Shown here in pieces: positions 9,420 through 24,400 of a stretch of DNA of 64,000 bases; positions within the stretch are counted from its first letter, which is position 1, and each line of letters opens with the position of its first letter. The position numbers and the translations under genes are program-made. Under the pieces are notes generated by a model. It did no database searches. It saw nothing but the letters and a program-made list of their open reading frames with translations, and was not told the origin of the DNA. Source of the DNA: G963662905 sp965230045 (lineage in GTDB: Bacteria; Bacteroidota; Bacteroidia; Bacteroidales; WRLA01); the NCBI GenBank assembly GCA_965230045.1, contig OZ245940.1, positions 2,108,001 to 2,172,000 of the forward strand, given 5' to 3'.

Positions 9420-12400
9420 CTACCTAAGGAGCATAACAGTTCCTTTATAAACTTCTTTTACTCCGTTATTGTCTTCCAAATTGATCGTCCATACGTAAAG
9501 ATTGGAAGGGCATGGGTCGCCATTAACACTTCCGTCCCATTTGCCTTGCGGGTCGTTGGTTTGGAATACTACTGCTCCCCATCGGTTGAAAATCAGAAAT
9601 TCATAACTTTTGTCTTCAACAAATAAAGCATGTGGACCAAATGTAGCGTTTACGCCGTCACCATTGGGTGAAAATGCATTGGCAATGTAAAATGATAATT
9701 CCGGATAAATGTGTACAATACTGCTGTCGCTGCTTTGACATTGGTTTTCATCGCCAATACGCAAAATAACTTTATAATAACCTGTATCGCTATAGCGGTG
9801 GACAGGCTCCATTTCCCAAACTTTTTCATGGTCGCCAAAATCCCAGAACCAGCTTGTAATGGCTCCATCGCCTTCGAGCGAACTGTAGGGGTTGAACTCG
9901 ATAAGCGGATCCAGCCCGCTGGCACTGTCGGGTTGATGGCTGATTACTGCCACAGGTGGTTCAAATATCCTGATGTCTGTGGAATCAAAAGAGCTGCAGC
10001 CGGCCTCGCTGATGCTTTCCAGTTTCACGATATAGCTGCCTGTATTATAAATGTGGTTTACAGTGTCCTGCATTGTGCTGACACTTGTTCCGTCGCCAAA
10101 ACTGAATATACGTTGACTGATTGAACCTGAATTGATTGATCCTTCATCAATGATTTCAATTACGGATGAATCTCCGCAGGCGAATGGTGGTTTTAGTTTT
10201 AGTTCTACGGTAGGCAAAGTGTGGATTTCTATTTCCTGTGTCATGGTATCGCGGCAGCCGGTTTCGGAAATACTGATGAGCGAAACGGGATAGGTGCCGG
10301 CTTCGGGGAAGAAATAAACCGGGTTTTCGTCGGTAAGGTATTCACCATTCATAAAATCCCAAATCCTGTATTTTATCTCGCCTTCGCTGATGAAGCTTTC
10401 ATTGGTAAAATGTGTGCTGTCGCCGGCACAAACATCGGCAAAAGTGAAGCGGGATACGGGATCAGGACTGATTGTTAATGCTTTGGTGATTGTGTCGTGG
10501 AAAACATCGCCTTCCATGAGAGCGGTAACCGTGAAAAGTATTGTGTAATTCCCCGGAACCAGCCATTGATGCTGCACGCTGTCTCTGTGTTCGTTATAGC
10601 TTAGTGTGTTGCCATCGTCAAAATCCCATTTGTAGGAAATGATTTCAATGGCCTGGCTGCCAATAATGGTTTGATCAATAAAATAAATTTCCTCTTCAGC
10701 ACAATGATATTCGCTGCTGATGGAGAAGTCGAGCCGGAAGCAGGGCAGGTGCCGCACCATCATGCTTGCCGTGTCTGTGCAGCCATTCGAGTTGCTAACG
10801 TGCAGATGAACAAGGTACAGGCTGTCTCCCTGTGGGTATAAATGTGATGGGTTTTGCAAGGCGGAGGTGTTCCAAATTCCACTGTTTGTGTCGCCAAAAT
10901 TCCATGTCCAGCTATTTATGTCATCTGCGTTAGCAATGCTCAAATCGGTGAAATGTGTGCTGTCCGTGCATGCTGCAGTAGTTGCTTCAAATTGGGCTAT
11001 TGGCTTTTTATACACGTTTATAATCCGAACTAACGAATCCACGCAGCCTTCACTATCCCAAGCTTTGAGTTTTATTTCAACCGGGCCGCTTTCTTCAAAT
11101 ACAAACCAAAGTGAGTCGTTTTGGGTTTCAATAGTTTGCTGGCCTATTTTCCATTGCCACAATACAGCCGGATCTTCTTCTGCCAGGCTGATGCCCCGGA
11201 ACAAAGCAGAATCGCCCGGGCAGGCATTTTCAAAATCAAAATCAATATGGAAACCGGCAGCTACGCAAACCGTTTTTGTTACCGAATCGGAGCAGCCTTT
11301 GTTGTCGGTAACAATTAATTTTACATCATAGCAGGTGTCTGTAATATCATACACATAATCAGGGTTTTGCCAGATGCTGAAATAATTGGAATCGAGCTGC
11401 CATTGCCATTTATTGATAATGGCGGAGCTGTGCCAGGATGAATCGTGGAACTGGACAAAACCATCGTCGCACCAGGTGTTGTCCCAAGTGAAATTTGCTT
11501 TGGGAATGTCGAGGACGGCGATGTATTTTTCAATGGTTGCCTTACATCCGTTGATGTCGGAAGCGGTAAGCGTAACCTTATAAACACCGGGCGATTCGTA
11601 AATATAATTTGTATCCTGTGCTGTAGATGTATTGCCATCGCCAAAAGTCCAGAACCATGATGTTGTTGTGCCGTTGTTGATTCCGTGGAAATTGGTTGCA
11701 TTGCCAAAACAAGCCGTATTATATTCAAAATCAACAGCAGGGGCGGGGCGCACAATCACCGGATGTGCCATATAATTGATGCAACCGTTGGTGTCGGTTA
11801 CAGTCAAACGGACATCAAAAGTGTCGGCAAAATTATAATGATGCAGCGGGTTTTTGCCATAGGTAATTTGTCCGTCGCCAAATTCCCATTTTCGTTCAAT
11901 GATGGCACCCGAAGTAAAGATTGTGTCGATAAATTGTGTGGTATCACCAAAGCAAACTGTATCGTAGGTGAAATCAACCAATGGTGCATCATGAATAACA
12001 ACAGTTTGGATTGTGGTGTCATAGCAGCCGCCCGAATTGCGCACAATCAGCTGAACATTGTAATTTCCGCTCAGAGGGTAATAGTGCACCGGGTTGGGAA
12101 TTGTGGAGCTACTGCCATCATCGAAATCCCATTGCCATGAGGTTATTATTCCCTCATTTGCCTGACTTTCATCAAAAAACTCGGTAAACTCGCCGGAGCA
12201 CGGCACATTCATCGAATAACTGAAATTTGCTTCCGGCAATGGTATCAGCGCAATATCCTGACTAATGCTTTTGCTGCAGCCGTTGGTGTCGGTTACGGTC
12301 AGGTTTACGGTATAATTGAGCAATCCTGCGGTATAAAGGTGTTTGGGATTTTGTTCGCCGGATGTTGTGCCATCGCCAAAATCCCAGAGCCATTCCTCCA

Positions 12401-15400
12401 GCTGGGACTGGTTTGCAGAAGAAAGGTCGGTAAAGGAAACACTATCGGTAACGCATTGGCTGCTATAGGTGAAATTCGCATTTGGCAACGGATGTATTTC
12501 CACGGGTTTCAAAATGTCATCGCGGCAGCCATTGCTGTCGGTTACAATAAGCAAACTGTAATAAACTGCTGCTGAGTCGTAAACATGCCAAGGGTTTTGC
12601 AATTGTGAGCTGTCGTTGCTTCCCGATGAAGGATGCCCGAAATACCAGTTCCATGCAGCCAAAGGCGCTCCGGTTGGCGTGGATTCATCCTGGAAAAAGA
12701 TGGTGTCGCCTTTACAAGTGCTTTCGTTGCTGATGGAGAAATCGGCAATGGGCAGTGGATGTACCCTGATTTCCTTGCTGATCGTATCGGAACAGCCCCA
12801 CATATCGGCAATGATAAGCTGTACCGTATAATTTCCGGAATCGGGATAAACATGGGGCGGATTTTTGATGCCCAGCGTATCGCTGCCATCGCCAAAATGC
12901 CATTCCCAATAAGTTACATAGGAATATTGCGAAGAGGACAGATCAACAAAATTTGTGGGCAGTCCGAGGCAAACTGTATCAAAAGTGAAATTTGCGACAG
13001 GATCCGGATTGGCGAAAATAGGTTTCTGCAGGCTGTTTTGACAGCCATTGCTGTTGGATACGCTCAGATTCACAAAATATGTGACTGGGCTGGTGTATGT
13101 GTGGCTTGGGTTTTCTTCGGTTGATGTTGCCCCGTCACCAAAATTCCACAGAAAATCTGTAATGGAGGCTGCATGAGGGATGCTCAGGTTGGTAAAATGG
13201 ACTTCATGCAGCAGGCAGGTGGTGTCCGACATATCGAAATTGGCTTCGGGCAGGGTGTCCACCATCACATTAGCTGTAAAAGTGCTGGAGCACCCAATTT
13301 CGTTGGTAACAGTTAAACTCACCGGATTCAGGCCATGCTGAAGGAATGTAAAACTTGGGTTTTGCTGTGTTGAGCTGTGGCCACTCCCGAAATCCCAGCT
13401 CCAGTAAATCAGATTTGCTGCCGGAGATGTGTCGTTGAGCTGCGTGGGATTGCCCAAACAAACCGTATCGGAATAGAAACCTACAGCAGGTGCTGCATCA
13501 AAGAAAACCGGAAGGCTGATGCTGTCGGAACAACCGCTGGCATTTGTGGCAACCAGCTGAACATTATAAGTGCCGGTTTCCGTAAAAATATGCCAGGGGT
13601 TTTCTTCTGTACTGGTATTAAATGCGCCGGATATCGGATCATCAAAATTCCAATCCCAGTAAATAATGTCGGAGCCCATACCATTCGATAAATCCGTAAA
13701 CCATGTGGTATCACAATTCAGGGTTTGGTGTGTGAAATTTGCCTGAGGATACTGGCTTATTATTACGTTTTTTGTTGTTTGTGAGAAACATCCTTCTCCA
13801 TCATAAACCACCAGTGTTACGACATAATTTGAAGGAATAATATAAGTGTGGCTGGGGTTTTGCTCCAGGGAATATCCGCCATCACCAAAATCCCAGTACC
13901 AGGCAATGATATCAATACTGCCCCCTGTTGCATACGATAAATCCGTAAACTGAATGGTCTCGTTCAAACAGCCAAAATTGCCGCTCATCTGGAAATCAGC
14001 AGTTGGTGGGTATTTTACATGATGTGCGATTACTATATGCGACAGGCAGCCCAGGTTGTTGGTAACCGTAAGCCGCACATAATAAGTGCCTGCTGAGGCA
14101 TAAGTGTGCGATGGGTTTCGGTCTGTGCTGGAGTTGCCATCGCCAAAATCCCACAGCCAGCTTACAATAGCTCCACCCGGCGACCAGGAATTGTCGGTGA
14201 AATTGCTTTGCTGCCCCTGACATGGCGAATTGGAACTGAAATCCGCAACCGGACGGTTCACCGTAACGCTTTTGGTTGTCATGCTGCTGCAGCCGGTTTC
14301 ATTCGTTACTGTGAGGCTTGGCGAATATGTGCCCGGAACATAATAAACATGATAGGGATTGCTTTCAGTGGAATGATTGTGCCATCCCGAAGAAGGATCG
14401 TCAAAATCCCATTGCCAGGTAGTTATGTTTGTATTGGGATCGCTTGATAAATCGGTGAACCAGGTGGTATCGCAATTAATGGTTTCTGTGCTGAAATTTG
14501 CCTGAGGCTGATCATTGATGCTGATCGTCCTGAGGCTGTCGTCAATGCATCCAAAACTGTTGGTTACCCGCAAGCTGACCTGATAATTTCCGGCATTCAG
14601 ATAGGTGTGCACGGGGTCTTGCTCGTTGCTGGTGCTGCCATCGCCAAAATCCCACAGCCATTCTGTTATATCGCCTTGCCAGATGCTTGATGAACCATCA
14701 TAAAAACTGACTTCCTGTTCTGCGCAAAGCAAATTACTGTGATCGAATGCGGCAAAAACGCCCGGGCTGACAAATACAGGCTGTATTTCATTGTCAGTAC
14801 AGCCATTGCTGCCGGTAACGGTTAAAGTCACAAAATACATTCCGGGCTCTTCAAAAGCATGTTGCGGCGATTGCTCAGTGGAGGTGGTTCCGTCGCCAAA
14901 ACTCCAAAGCCAGCTGCTGATGCTGCCTGTGCTGATGCTCGAAGTATCCGTAAACTGCATTTGCAATCCGGCACATAAACTGTCCTGATCAACAGTGAAT
15001 CCGGCTACAGGCTTTTCATCTATGCTGATTTCCTGATTGATTGTATCGCGACATCCAACCGCTGTGGAAACAATCAATTGAACGGAATATGTCCCGGCTT
15101 CGGTATAGAGGTGGAAGGGGTTTTGCTCATCGGAAAAATTCATCGGACCGGAATCAGGATCCCCGAAATCCCATTCCCAGTCGGTAATGGCATAGCCGAA
15201 GGATTGGCTCAGGTCTGTGAACTGCACCGTATCGCAGCCATAAATGCTGTGGTTAAAATCAGCTGTTGGTAATGCCTGTATCTCAACGATTTTGTCGGTA
15301 ATGTCAAAGCATTGATGTTCATTGGTGACTTGCAGTGCAACGGTATAATAACCATCGTTGGAATATAAATGCGCGGGTTCCGGATCGCCGGATGTGCTTC

Positions 15401-18400
15401 CATCGCCAAAGTCCCACTGCCATTGGGTGATGAGGCCGTTGCCCACAGAAGAAGAAAGGTCATCAAAATAAATGCTGTCGCCCAGACATACCGGACTGTT
15501 ATTGCTGAACGCAGCTACGGGTTTGCCATGGATTTCTACCTGATGAACCACTTGGCTCTGGCATCCCGAGGCGTTGGTAATGCTGAGCGAAACCTGATAG
15601 ATGCCTGCATCGGTGTAAGCGTGCAGCGGATTTCCGCTTGTTGCGCTTTGTCCATCGCCAAACTCCCAGTACCAGCTTACGATAGCGGTTCCAACAGAAG
15701 TGCTGCTGAACTGAACCGGCACATCGGGGCAATAGGAAGGTGCTGTTTGAGTGAAATCCGCCTGAGGATGAGATATTTCTATACTTAGGACGGAAGTGTC
15801 GCTGCAACCGGCTTCATTTTCGGTAATGAGCGTTACATTATAAGTTCCGGCAGCATAATAATAATGGTGCGGGTTTTGCTCTGTACTGATGTTGCTTGTT
15901 CCGGAAGCAGGATCGCCAAAATTCCATAACCAGAAATCTATGGGACTTGAAGAAGCAATGCTCAGATCAGTAAATTGTGCGGAATCGCAATTGAATATCT
16001 GGTAACTGAAACTGCTTTGCGGAGGCAGATGTACTTCAATGGATTTGCTCGTGTCTGCCGTGCAGCCGTTTTCGTCGCTTATTTGCAAATAGGCCGAATA
16101 GCTTCCACCGGCATTGTAAATATGCCAGGGGTTTTGCAAATTGGAGGTTCCTCCGTCGCCAAATTCCCAATGCCAGTTCGTGATATCTGCTCCTGTTATG
16201 GAAAATGATGCATCCTCAAACCATGATGTATCGCCCTGGCAAACAAAGGAAGTACTGATAAAATCGGCTTGTGGCGATGGCAGGATGCTGATGATCGCTG
16301 TAGTGCTGTCGGTGCAGTTTTGATCCGTAGTGATGATAAGTTTTACCGTATAATTTCCTTGATTATCAAAAGCATGTGCCGGGTTCGAAAGTGTTGATGT
16401 CAAGCCATCGCCAAAATCCCATAGCCAGCTTATAATCGTCTGCCCCATCGTCAGTGAGGTGTCGGTAAACTGGATCGGGTTTTGCGGACAACTTGTATTG
16501 CTGCTGGCCATGAAACCGGCAACAGGTTTGCTGATGTTTATTGTGTTGTAAACCGTATCGCGGCAAAGCAGTTCGTTTTCAACAATCAGGCGCACGGAAT
16601 AGCTGCCCGTGTTGTCGTAAATGTGCGTGGGGTTTTCTAAAGTGCTGGTATTGGAAGATGAGGAAGGATCACCAAAATTCCAGTACCAATTGATGATGTC
16701 GTATTGGTTGTCGTTGGATAAATTAGTGAAATGCGCTTCATTGCACAGTACCACATCATGCGAAAATGAAGCATTCGGGCCTTCTTTAATTGTAATTTCT
16801 TTTTGCAGGCTGTTGTAGCATCCGCTTGTGTCGGTTATGGCAAGTGTTACTGTATATGGGCCGGGCACAGCGTATGCATGCTTTGGGTTTTTTTCGGTTG
16901 ATGTGGCGCCATCGCCAAAATCCCATAACCTGATGTTTACGGCATTCGGCGCAATGAAACTGCTCAAATCATAGAATTGTATGGAATCGCCCGAACAGCC
17001 GTTTTGTGCCCAGTTGAAATCAACATCGGGCAATGGAGTAACGAAAATTTCTTTGATGGTGTCGGCATGGCAACCATTGGCGGTTTCCACGCTGAGCGAA
17101 ACATAGTGTGTGCCGTAGCCGGCGTAAGTGTGATATGGGTATTGCAGTGTAGAAGTGTCGCCATCGCCGAAATTCCAGTACCAGCTTACGATGGGATCGA
17201 CCGTTGAGTAGGATAAATTGTCAAAATAAGCAGGGAAATCCTGGCAGATGGTATCTGTGAGAAAATCGGCAATGGGCCCGTTATCAATGCTAATGGCATA
17301 TTGAACAGATGCCTGGCAGCCATTGGAATTGCTAACCGTAAGGGAAACGAGATATTCGCCGCTCAGGCTAAATGTGTGTCCCGGATTCTGCAGTGTTGAG
17401 GTATTGGCAGCGCCTGAAGCGGGATCACCGAAATTCCAATGCCAATCCGTAATGTCCCAGCCCGATCCGGAACTTTGGTCAATAAAATGTGTGACTTCAT
17501 TAATACATCCCGAATAATAAGTGAAATCAGCAACCGGCAACGGCCAGACCTGTACTACTTTGGTAGTGTCGGCAATACAACCGGTATTTTCTTGTATGCT
17601 TAATCTTACGGTATAATTCCCGTGATCGGCATAAATATGCCATGGATTTTGTTGTGCTGAGGTATTGCCGTCGCCAAATTGCCACATCCATTGTGTGATG
17701 TTGTTTCCGGGATTGGCTGAGCTTTGGTCGATGAAAAAGATGGTGTCACCCAAACAGTCATTATTGAAACCGAAATCGGGATGGGGACGTGGCAATACCG
17801 TAACTTCTTTTGAAAGGGTATCGCGGCAGCCTTGCGTGTTTTCAATAATCAGGCGCACCGTAAAAATTCCGGCGGAGCTGAATTTATGCCAGGGGTTTTG
17901 CAGGCTGGATGTGTTGTTGCTGCCACTGGCCGGATCACCGAAATCCCAGCTTCGCCAAATAATTTCACCATAAGCGCTATGGGATGTGTCATTAAAATGT
18001 GTGCTGTCGCCCGCGCAAGCTAACGAATACTCAAACCCTGCATCGGGAAGCGGATAGATGTTTATGGGCTTTTGAATGCTGTCGCTGCAATTATTGCCAT
18101 TGATGATGATGAGCTGTACATTAAATATTCCGGCGGAAGAAAAAACGTGTTTGGGGTTTTGTTCCGTGGATGTGCTGCCATCGCCGAAATCCCAGAACCA
18201 TGAACTGATCGCACTGCCGTTGCCACTCGATAAATCACTGAAACTAGTGCTGTCATTGATGCAGTTTACGGTGTATGCAAAATCGGCAATGGGTAATGGA
18301 TAAACTTCAATCGGATTGGTGGTGTCTTTCGCGCAGCCTGCCGCATCCGTTACCGTGAGGCTTACATTATAAATTCCTGAAGTAGTGTATAAATGCCTGG

Positions 18401-21400
18401 TATTTTGCGTATTGCTGCTGTTTCCGTCACCGAAATTCCACATCCAGCTGATCACCGCTCCATTGGGAGAACCGGACTGATCGGTAAATTCGGTGCTGTC
18501 GCCCAGGCAAACCTCTGAAAAAAGGAAGGAAGAAAGCGGGAGTGGACGGACGAAAATATTTTTTTCAAGGGTATCATTGCAACCGAAATTGTTTCCGCTG
18601 ATGAGCCGCACCGAATGAATGCCCGGGCTGTTGAAAATGTGCGCAGGGTTTTGGTCGCCTGATGCGTTTCCATCGCCGAAATCCCAATACCAATAGTTCA
18701 GACTGCCACTTGTAGTGCTCGATTGATCCATAAATTGAGTCGGGCTGCCCAAACAGGCGGTGTCAGCAGAAAAACCGGTCACAGGCATCTCATTCATGAT
18801 GATTTCCTGTATCAAAGTGTCGGAGCAAAGGTGGTTGTTGGTAATGGCAAGCCGTACAAAATAACTGCCTGCAGAAGCATATTTGTGCTTTGGGTTTTGT
18901 CCGTTTGATGTGCTGCCATCGCCAAAATCCCACGACCAGGAGATGATGCTGTCGGCTTGTGGCAGGCTGAGGTCCGTGAATGCAACACTGTCGCTCAGGC
19001 AAATATTGCTGCCAAAAGAAAAATTCGAGACCGGCAATTGATATACCAAGACATCTTTCGTGATGCCGGCAATACATCCTAAGTTATCGACAAGCTGAAG
19101 GCTTACGGGATTGTTTCCGGGAATATTGAAAGAAAATGACGGATTTTGATCATTGCTGAAATTTCCGTTTCCAAAATCCCAAAGCCAGGTGTTTATTCCG
19201 CCCAAAGCGGTACTCTGATCCGTAAAATGGGTTGTTTCGTAAAGGCAGACCGTATCAAAAATAAAATCAGGAACAGGCAATGGGGCAACATAAACCGTTT
19301 TGATTATTGTGTCGGAACATGCGTTGTTGTTCAAGATGATCAGCTGCACATTATGCACGCCTGCTGTTGCAAATGTGTGGTTGGGGTTTTGGCTGGAAGA
19401 GGAACTGCCATCACCGAAATCCCACTCCCAGTTTGTAATTGAGCCAATACTGCCGGAGCTTTGATCTGTAAAGTGGGTAGGGAATCCGAGGCAGGCTGTA
19501 TCTGCTGTAAAACCGGCAGTTGGAAGCGGAGAAACAAGCACTTCTGCTGTATCGCTACCAAAACATCCATTGGAATTGGTGATGTTCAGCACAACATTAT
19601 AATATCCGGAACTTAAATAAAGATGTCGGGGATTTTCCAGAGATGATGTTCCGCCATCGCCAAATTGCCAGAGCAGGTCTTGGATTCCACTGGCGTTCAG
19701 TTCGCTTTGGTTGATGAATGTTGTTGAATCGCCTAAGCATTCGGTGCTTGCACTAAAAGCAGGTTGGGGCAGGGGATAAATGCCAACCAAATGGGTTTTT
19801 GTGGCGATACATCCATTGGTATCGGTCACAGTATGTACTACTGAAAAAGTTCCCGGACTGCTAAAGATGTGGCTTGGGTTTTGCTCTGTGGATGTTGCGC
19901 CATCACCAAAATCCCAGAACCAGCTTTCCGGAACAATATCCGTAGAAAGTAATGTATCGCGGAATTGTGTGGGCTGTCCGAAACAAACTGTATCAAACTT
20001 GAAATCAGCCCAAAAAGAAGGCCATACCTCTATTGTATCCATAATGCTGTCGGCGCAGCCAATTTGATTGGAAACACGCAGACTTACTTCATAATTGCCG
20101 ATACCGCCATACACATGAATCGGGTTTTGCAAGCTGGTGTAGGTTCCGTCGTCAAAGTCCCAAAGCCAATGGGTGATTGGATCTGCAACACTATCGCTCA
20201 AATCCGTAAACTGTACCTGGCTGCCGGCGCAGGGATTTAAAGCTATAAAATCAGCTATGGGGTTTGAATAAACACGGATTTGATGTTCGATGCTGTCTTT
20301 ACATCCGTAAATGTCTGATATGCTTAATTGTACGTTGTAATTTCCGTAATTTCCATACAAATGCGAAGGATTTTGGATAAAGGAATTATTGCCGTCTCCA
20401 AAGCTCCAGTTCCAATTGCTGATATTTCCGCTGCCCTGGCTGCTAAGGTCGGTAAAGGGGACTTCATTGCCGTTACAAACGCTGTCCCAGCTGAAATCCG
20501 CCTCCGGAAGTGCGTAAACATTTACTGATTTGTTGGTAGTATCGCTGGAACATCCTCTTTGGTCAATAACATAATGCTCTGTTTGCCAGTTTCCCGGAGA
20601 TGTAAAAAGGTGTTTGGGGTTCATCAATGCAGAAATGCTGTCATCCCCGGCAGCCGGATCATTGAAATTCCAGTGGTAGCTGCCGATGGTACTGCCAATT
20701 GCTGATGAAATGCTGGTAAACGAACTGCTGTCGCCAAAACAAACCGGCGCAACCGTGAAATTTGATACAGGCGATGGATAAGAAAATATCGTGGCGCTGG
20801 CGATTCCCTGACAAAGGCTGTCGTCTTGGATGGTCAAACTGTAAGTGCCGGCCTGAAGGTTGAAAACAGAATCGGGATGGCCGCTCAGTGTATCGCCTGC
20901 GCTCCACTGCCAGCTATAATTAAAAGGTGGATTGCCGCCGTTTACATCTGCTTTTATCCAGCCAATATGCTCTTCAGGGCAAAGGCTGTCGATATGACTG
21001 AGTGAGATTTGTATCTGATCGGGCTGGCTTATGTAAATATTTCGTTGCAGGCTGTAGCCATAAAAATCCCATACTGTTAGCTGGTACGTTGCAGAATCCA
21101 GACCTGTAATCAAGGAGTCTGTCCCGATTATCGCAGCACCGGGAAGTTTTTTCCATTCATAAGTGTAGGGCTTGGTGCCGCCAGTCAGCAGGGCCTTGAT
21201 CCAGGCATTCGATTGGCCGAAGCATCGCACATTTGCGCTGTCAATCGTAAGTTCAAATTCAGGAGGTTCCGAAATGCAGATTTCTTTTGTGGTGGAACAG
21301 CCATGTTGATCCACAACGGAATCGGTATAGCAACCGGCCGTGAGCCCGCTGATTGTGGCTCCGGTCATCCCATTGCTCCAGAAATGTTGATACGAAGCTG

Positions 21401-24400
21401 TGCCTCCGCTAACATTTGCTGTGATGCTTCCATCCGAACATCCGGCACAGGTGGGATGAATGATATTGGAAAACGCTATGGTGAGGCTGTCTGGCTGCGT
21501 GATTGTCCGGGTTTGGGCAATGCCGGAATAGGACAGACAATAATTTGTGTCGCGCACCATCAAGGCATAAGTTCCTGTATCCAAAATGTTGAAAACCGAA
21601 TCTGTTTGCCAGCTGTTGCCATTGTTTATGCTGTACATAAATGGGCGCGTTCCTCCTAAAGCGTGTATTTCAAAGCTTCCGTCGGCAGCATTATAGCAGG
21701 AAACGTCATTGATATCCACTAAAAATGTGATGGTATCCGGATTAATGACTTCAATATTATTGGTGTCAAGCAAACATGCGTTTTGGTCGCTTATGCGGAT
21801 GTTGTAACTGCCTCCGGACAGGTTTGCAAAATATCCTGTGTCGCTGCTGATATTGCCGGGATTGAGCGTATATGTAAGTGCCCCGATTCCTCCTGTCGCC
21901 ATCAGGCTGATGCTGCCGTCATTGGCATTATGACAGCTTAGCGGACTTATAGTGTCCCACAAAACCTCAATGGCCGGAGGGTTCAAAATGGAAATTGTTC
22001 CCCATTGTGCCTGAGGGCAGTCGTTTGCATCGCTTAAAGTTATTGAATATGTGCCTTCCGGGATGTTGTTGAAAAGCCCGTTGCTGTTGCTGGTAACCGA
22101 GTCAGGATCCCAAAGGGTATATGTCAATGGCGTTGTTCCGCCGCCACCAAAAGTGATCATGCTGCCATTGCTTTGGTTGTGGCACAGGATGTCGGTTTTA
22201 TGTGCGGAATCAATGTGCAGCGTGTCCGGATTGAGGATAAACAGACTGTCGGAATTTTTCAGGCATCCGTTGGCGTCATTAATCTGTACGAAATATCCGC
22301 CGGGATTAAGCATGGAAAATGTGCCGCTTTGGTTGCTTTGGGCAGCGGGTTGCAGCGTGTAATTAATGGTTCCCGTACCTCCGCTTGCCGAAATCTCAAT
22401 TTGACCGTCATTGTAATTGTAACATGTTAGGTTACTGCCGGTTAAGCTATTGATGCTGATGCTGTCGGGCTGGATAATTTCCACCGAATCGGAAATCGTG
22501 CAGCCTAAGCTGTCTGTTGCTGTGAGGTAATACCGCCCGGCTGCTGTTGTTATGCTGGCGGTCGTGTCTCCATTCGACCAGGAATAACGGTAAGCAGGGG
22601 AAGCAAAAGGTGTTCCTCCGCCAACAATGGCTGTAGCTGTGCCGTCAGTGCTGTCGTAGCAACTGGCCGGGCTGCTGGTGAAACTCAAGCTGAGCGCTGT
22701 GGGTTGTGTGATGTAAACGGTGTCGTAATAAAGGCAGTTGTTGTTGTCAGTGACAATTACGGTATATGTGCCCGGATCCAGGTTTATGATGCTGTCGTTT
22801 GTGCCGATAATGTCCGGTGCCGGCTCTTTTTTCCATGCAAATGTATATGGCGTAGAACCTCCAACGGGATTCACTTTTGCCCATCCGTTGGCTGCGCCAT
22901 TGCAAAGAATATCAGAATATTCAAGGCTGCCGTCAAAAGGGGCAACACGGGCGCTGTCGGTTGCTGTGCAGCCCAAACTGTCGGTGATCATGATGTGATA
23001 AGTGCCCTGGCTGAGGTTGTAAACAGAATCTTCAGTAGAGCTGAGCGGAGGCAACCATAAATAATCGTATGGCTCCCGGCTTAGGTTTTCATAAGGTGTG
23101 CCGCCCTGGCCAATCGCCTTTATCCAGTTACCGCTTGTCCCGCTGCAATTGTCCGTGCCCAGCAGAAAGTTTATCTGCAGTTTCGGTGGTGCGATGATCT
23201 CAATGGTTTCAAATTTGGTGCAACTCAGGCTGTCCGTAATTTTAAGTTCGTAAGTGCCTGCTGTTAGGTGAAAAACCGAGTCGCTTCTGCTTATGATTTC
23301 AGTGGAGCCGTATTTGGTCCATTCGAGATGATATGGTGTTTCAATGCCGGGAAAACCGCCGCTTATATTGGCTTTTATATATCCGGTGCTGTCGCCATGG
23401 CAAACAGGATGAAAGATATTGAAATCTACTTCTATTTCAGGGTTTTGCGTGATTGTTGCTGTATCAGGCTTCTGGCATCCTTTTTTGTCGGTTACGATAA
23501 AAATATATTCTCCTGCGGCCTTATCAAAAATGGAATCTGTTGATTCTCCCCCGGGTTGCCAGTTTAGAATGTAGGGGTTTAATGGTGGATCAAGCGGTGT
23601 GCCGCCGGAAGCTGATGCTTTGATGAACCCATCCTGCGCGCCATAGCAATCTAAATGGGCAATGGTGTCAAAAATAATTTCTAAATCCGTAGGTTGGGTT
23701 ATTTCATAGTTTTTTTTGAAAGAACAACCGTTTGCATCCGTAATGCTGTCGGTGTAAATTCCTGCGGGCTGATTTAAAAGCACTGAAGGATTGGTGTTTA
23801 ACTGGCTTTGCCCACCAGACCAGTAATGCGAAAATGGAGCCGTTCCACCGGAAGCAGTTGCTGTAAGCGTAGCTGTTGAATCGCCAAAACAATTGATGGC
23901 CGTTGTACTGAAGCCGATATTAAGTGTGTCGGGCTGTGTGATGCTTTGGTTTTGAGTTTTTAGGCAGCCGTATGCATCATACGTAATTACTTTATAAGTT
24001 CCTGCCGCAAGGTAAGGTGCTGTATTTCCTGTGGATATTGTGTCTGATGGATCCAGGACATTCACCCACGAATACGAAAAAGGGGGATGGGTTCCGCTTG
24101 CATTGGCTGTAATGTTTCCACTGCTGTCGTTATGGCAAAACAGGTTTTGTGCATTGAAACTGATTATGGTTTCTGCTGGTTGCTGGATTGTTTGGGTACC
24201 TATAGCCGGGCCGTCGTATGGGCAGCCGTTGATGTCCCTTATCAGGATATTGCTGTAACTTCCGGGACAAATATTTTCCAGGGTATCGCCGGTTGCCCAG
24301 CTTGTTCCTCCATTGAGCGAAATGTCGTATGGCAAGGTTCCTCCGGTGATCTCAAAAATCATCCTGCCCGAACATTCGGAATGGCAAATGGCACTATCGG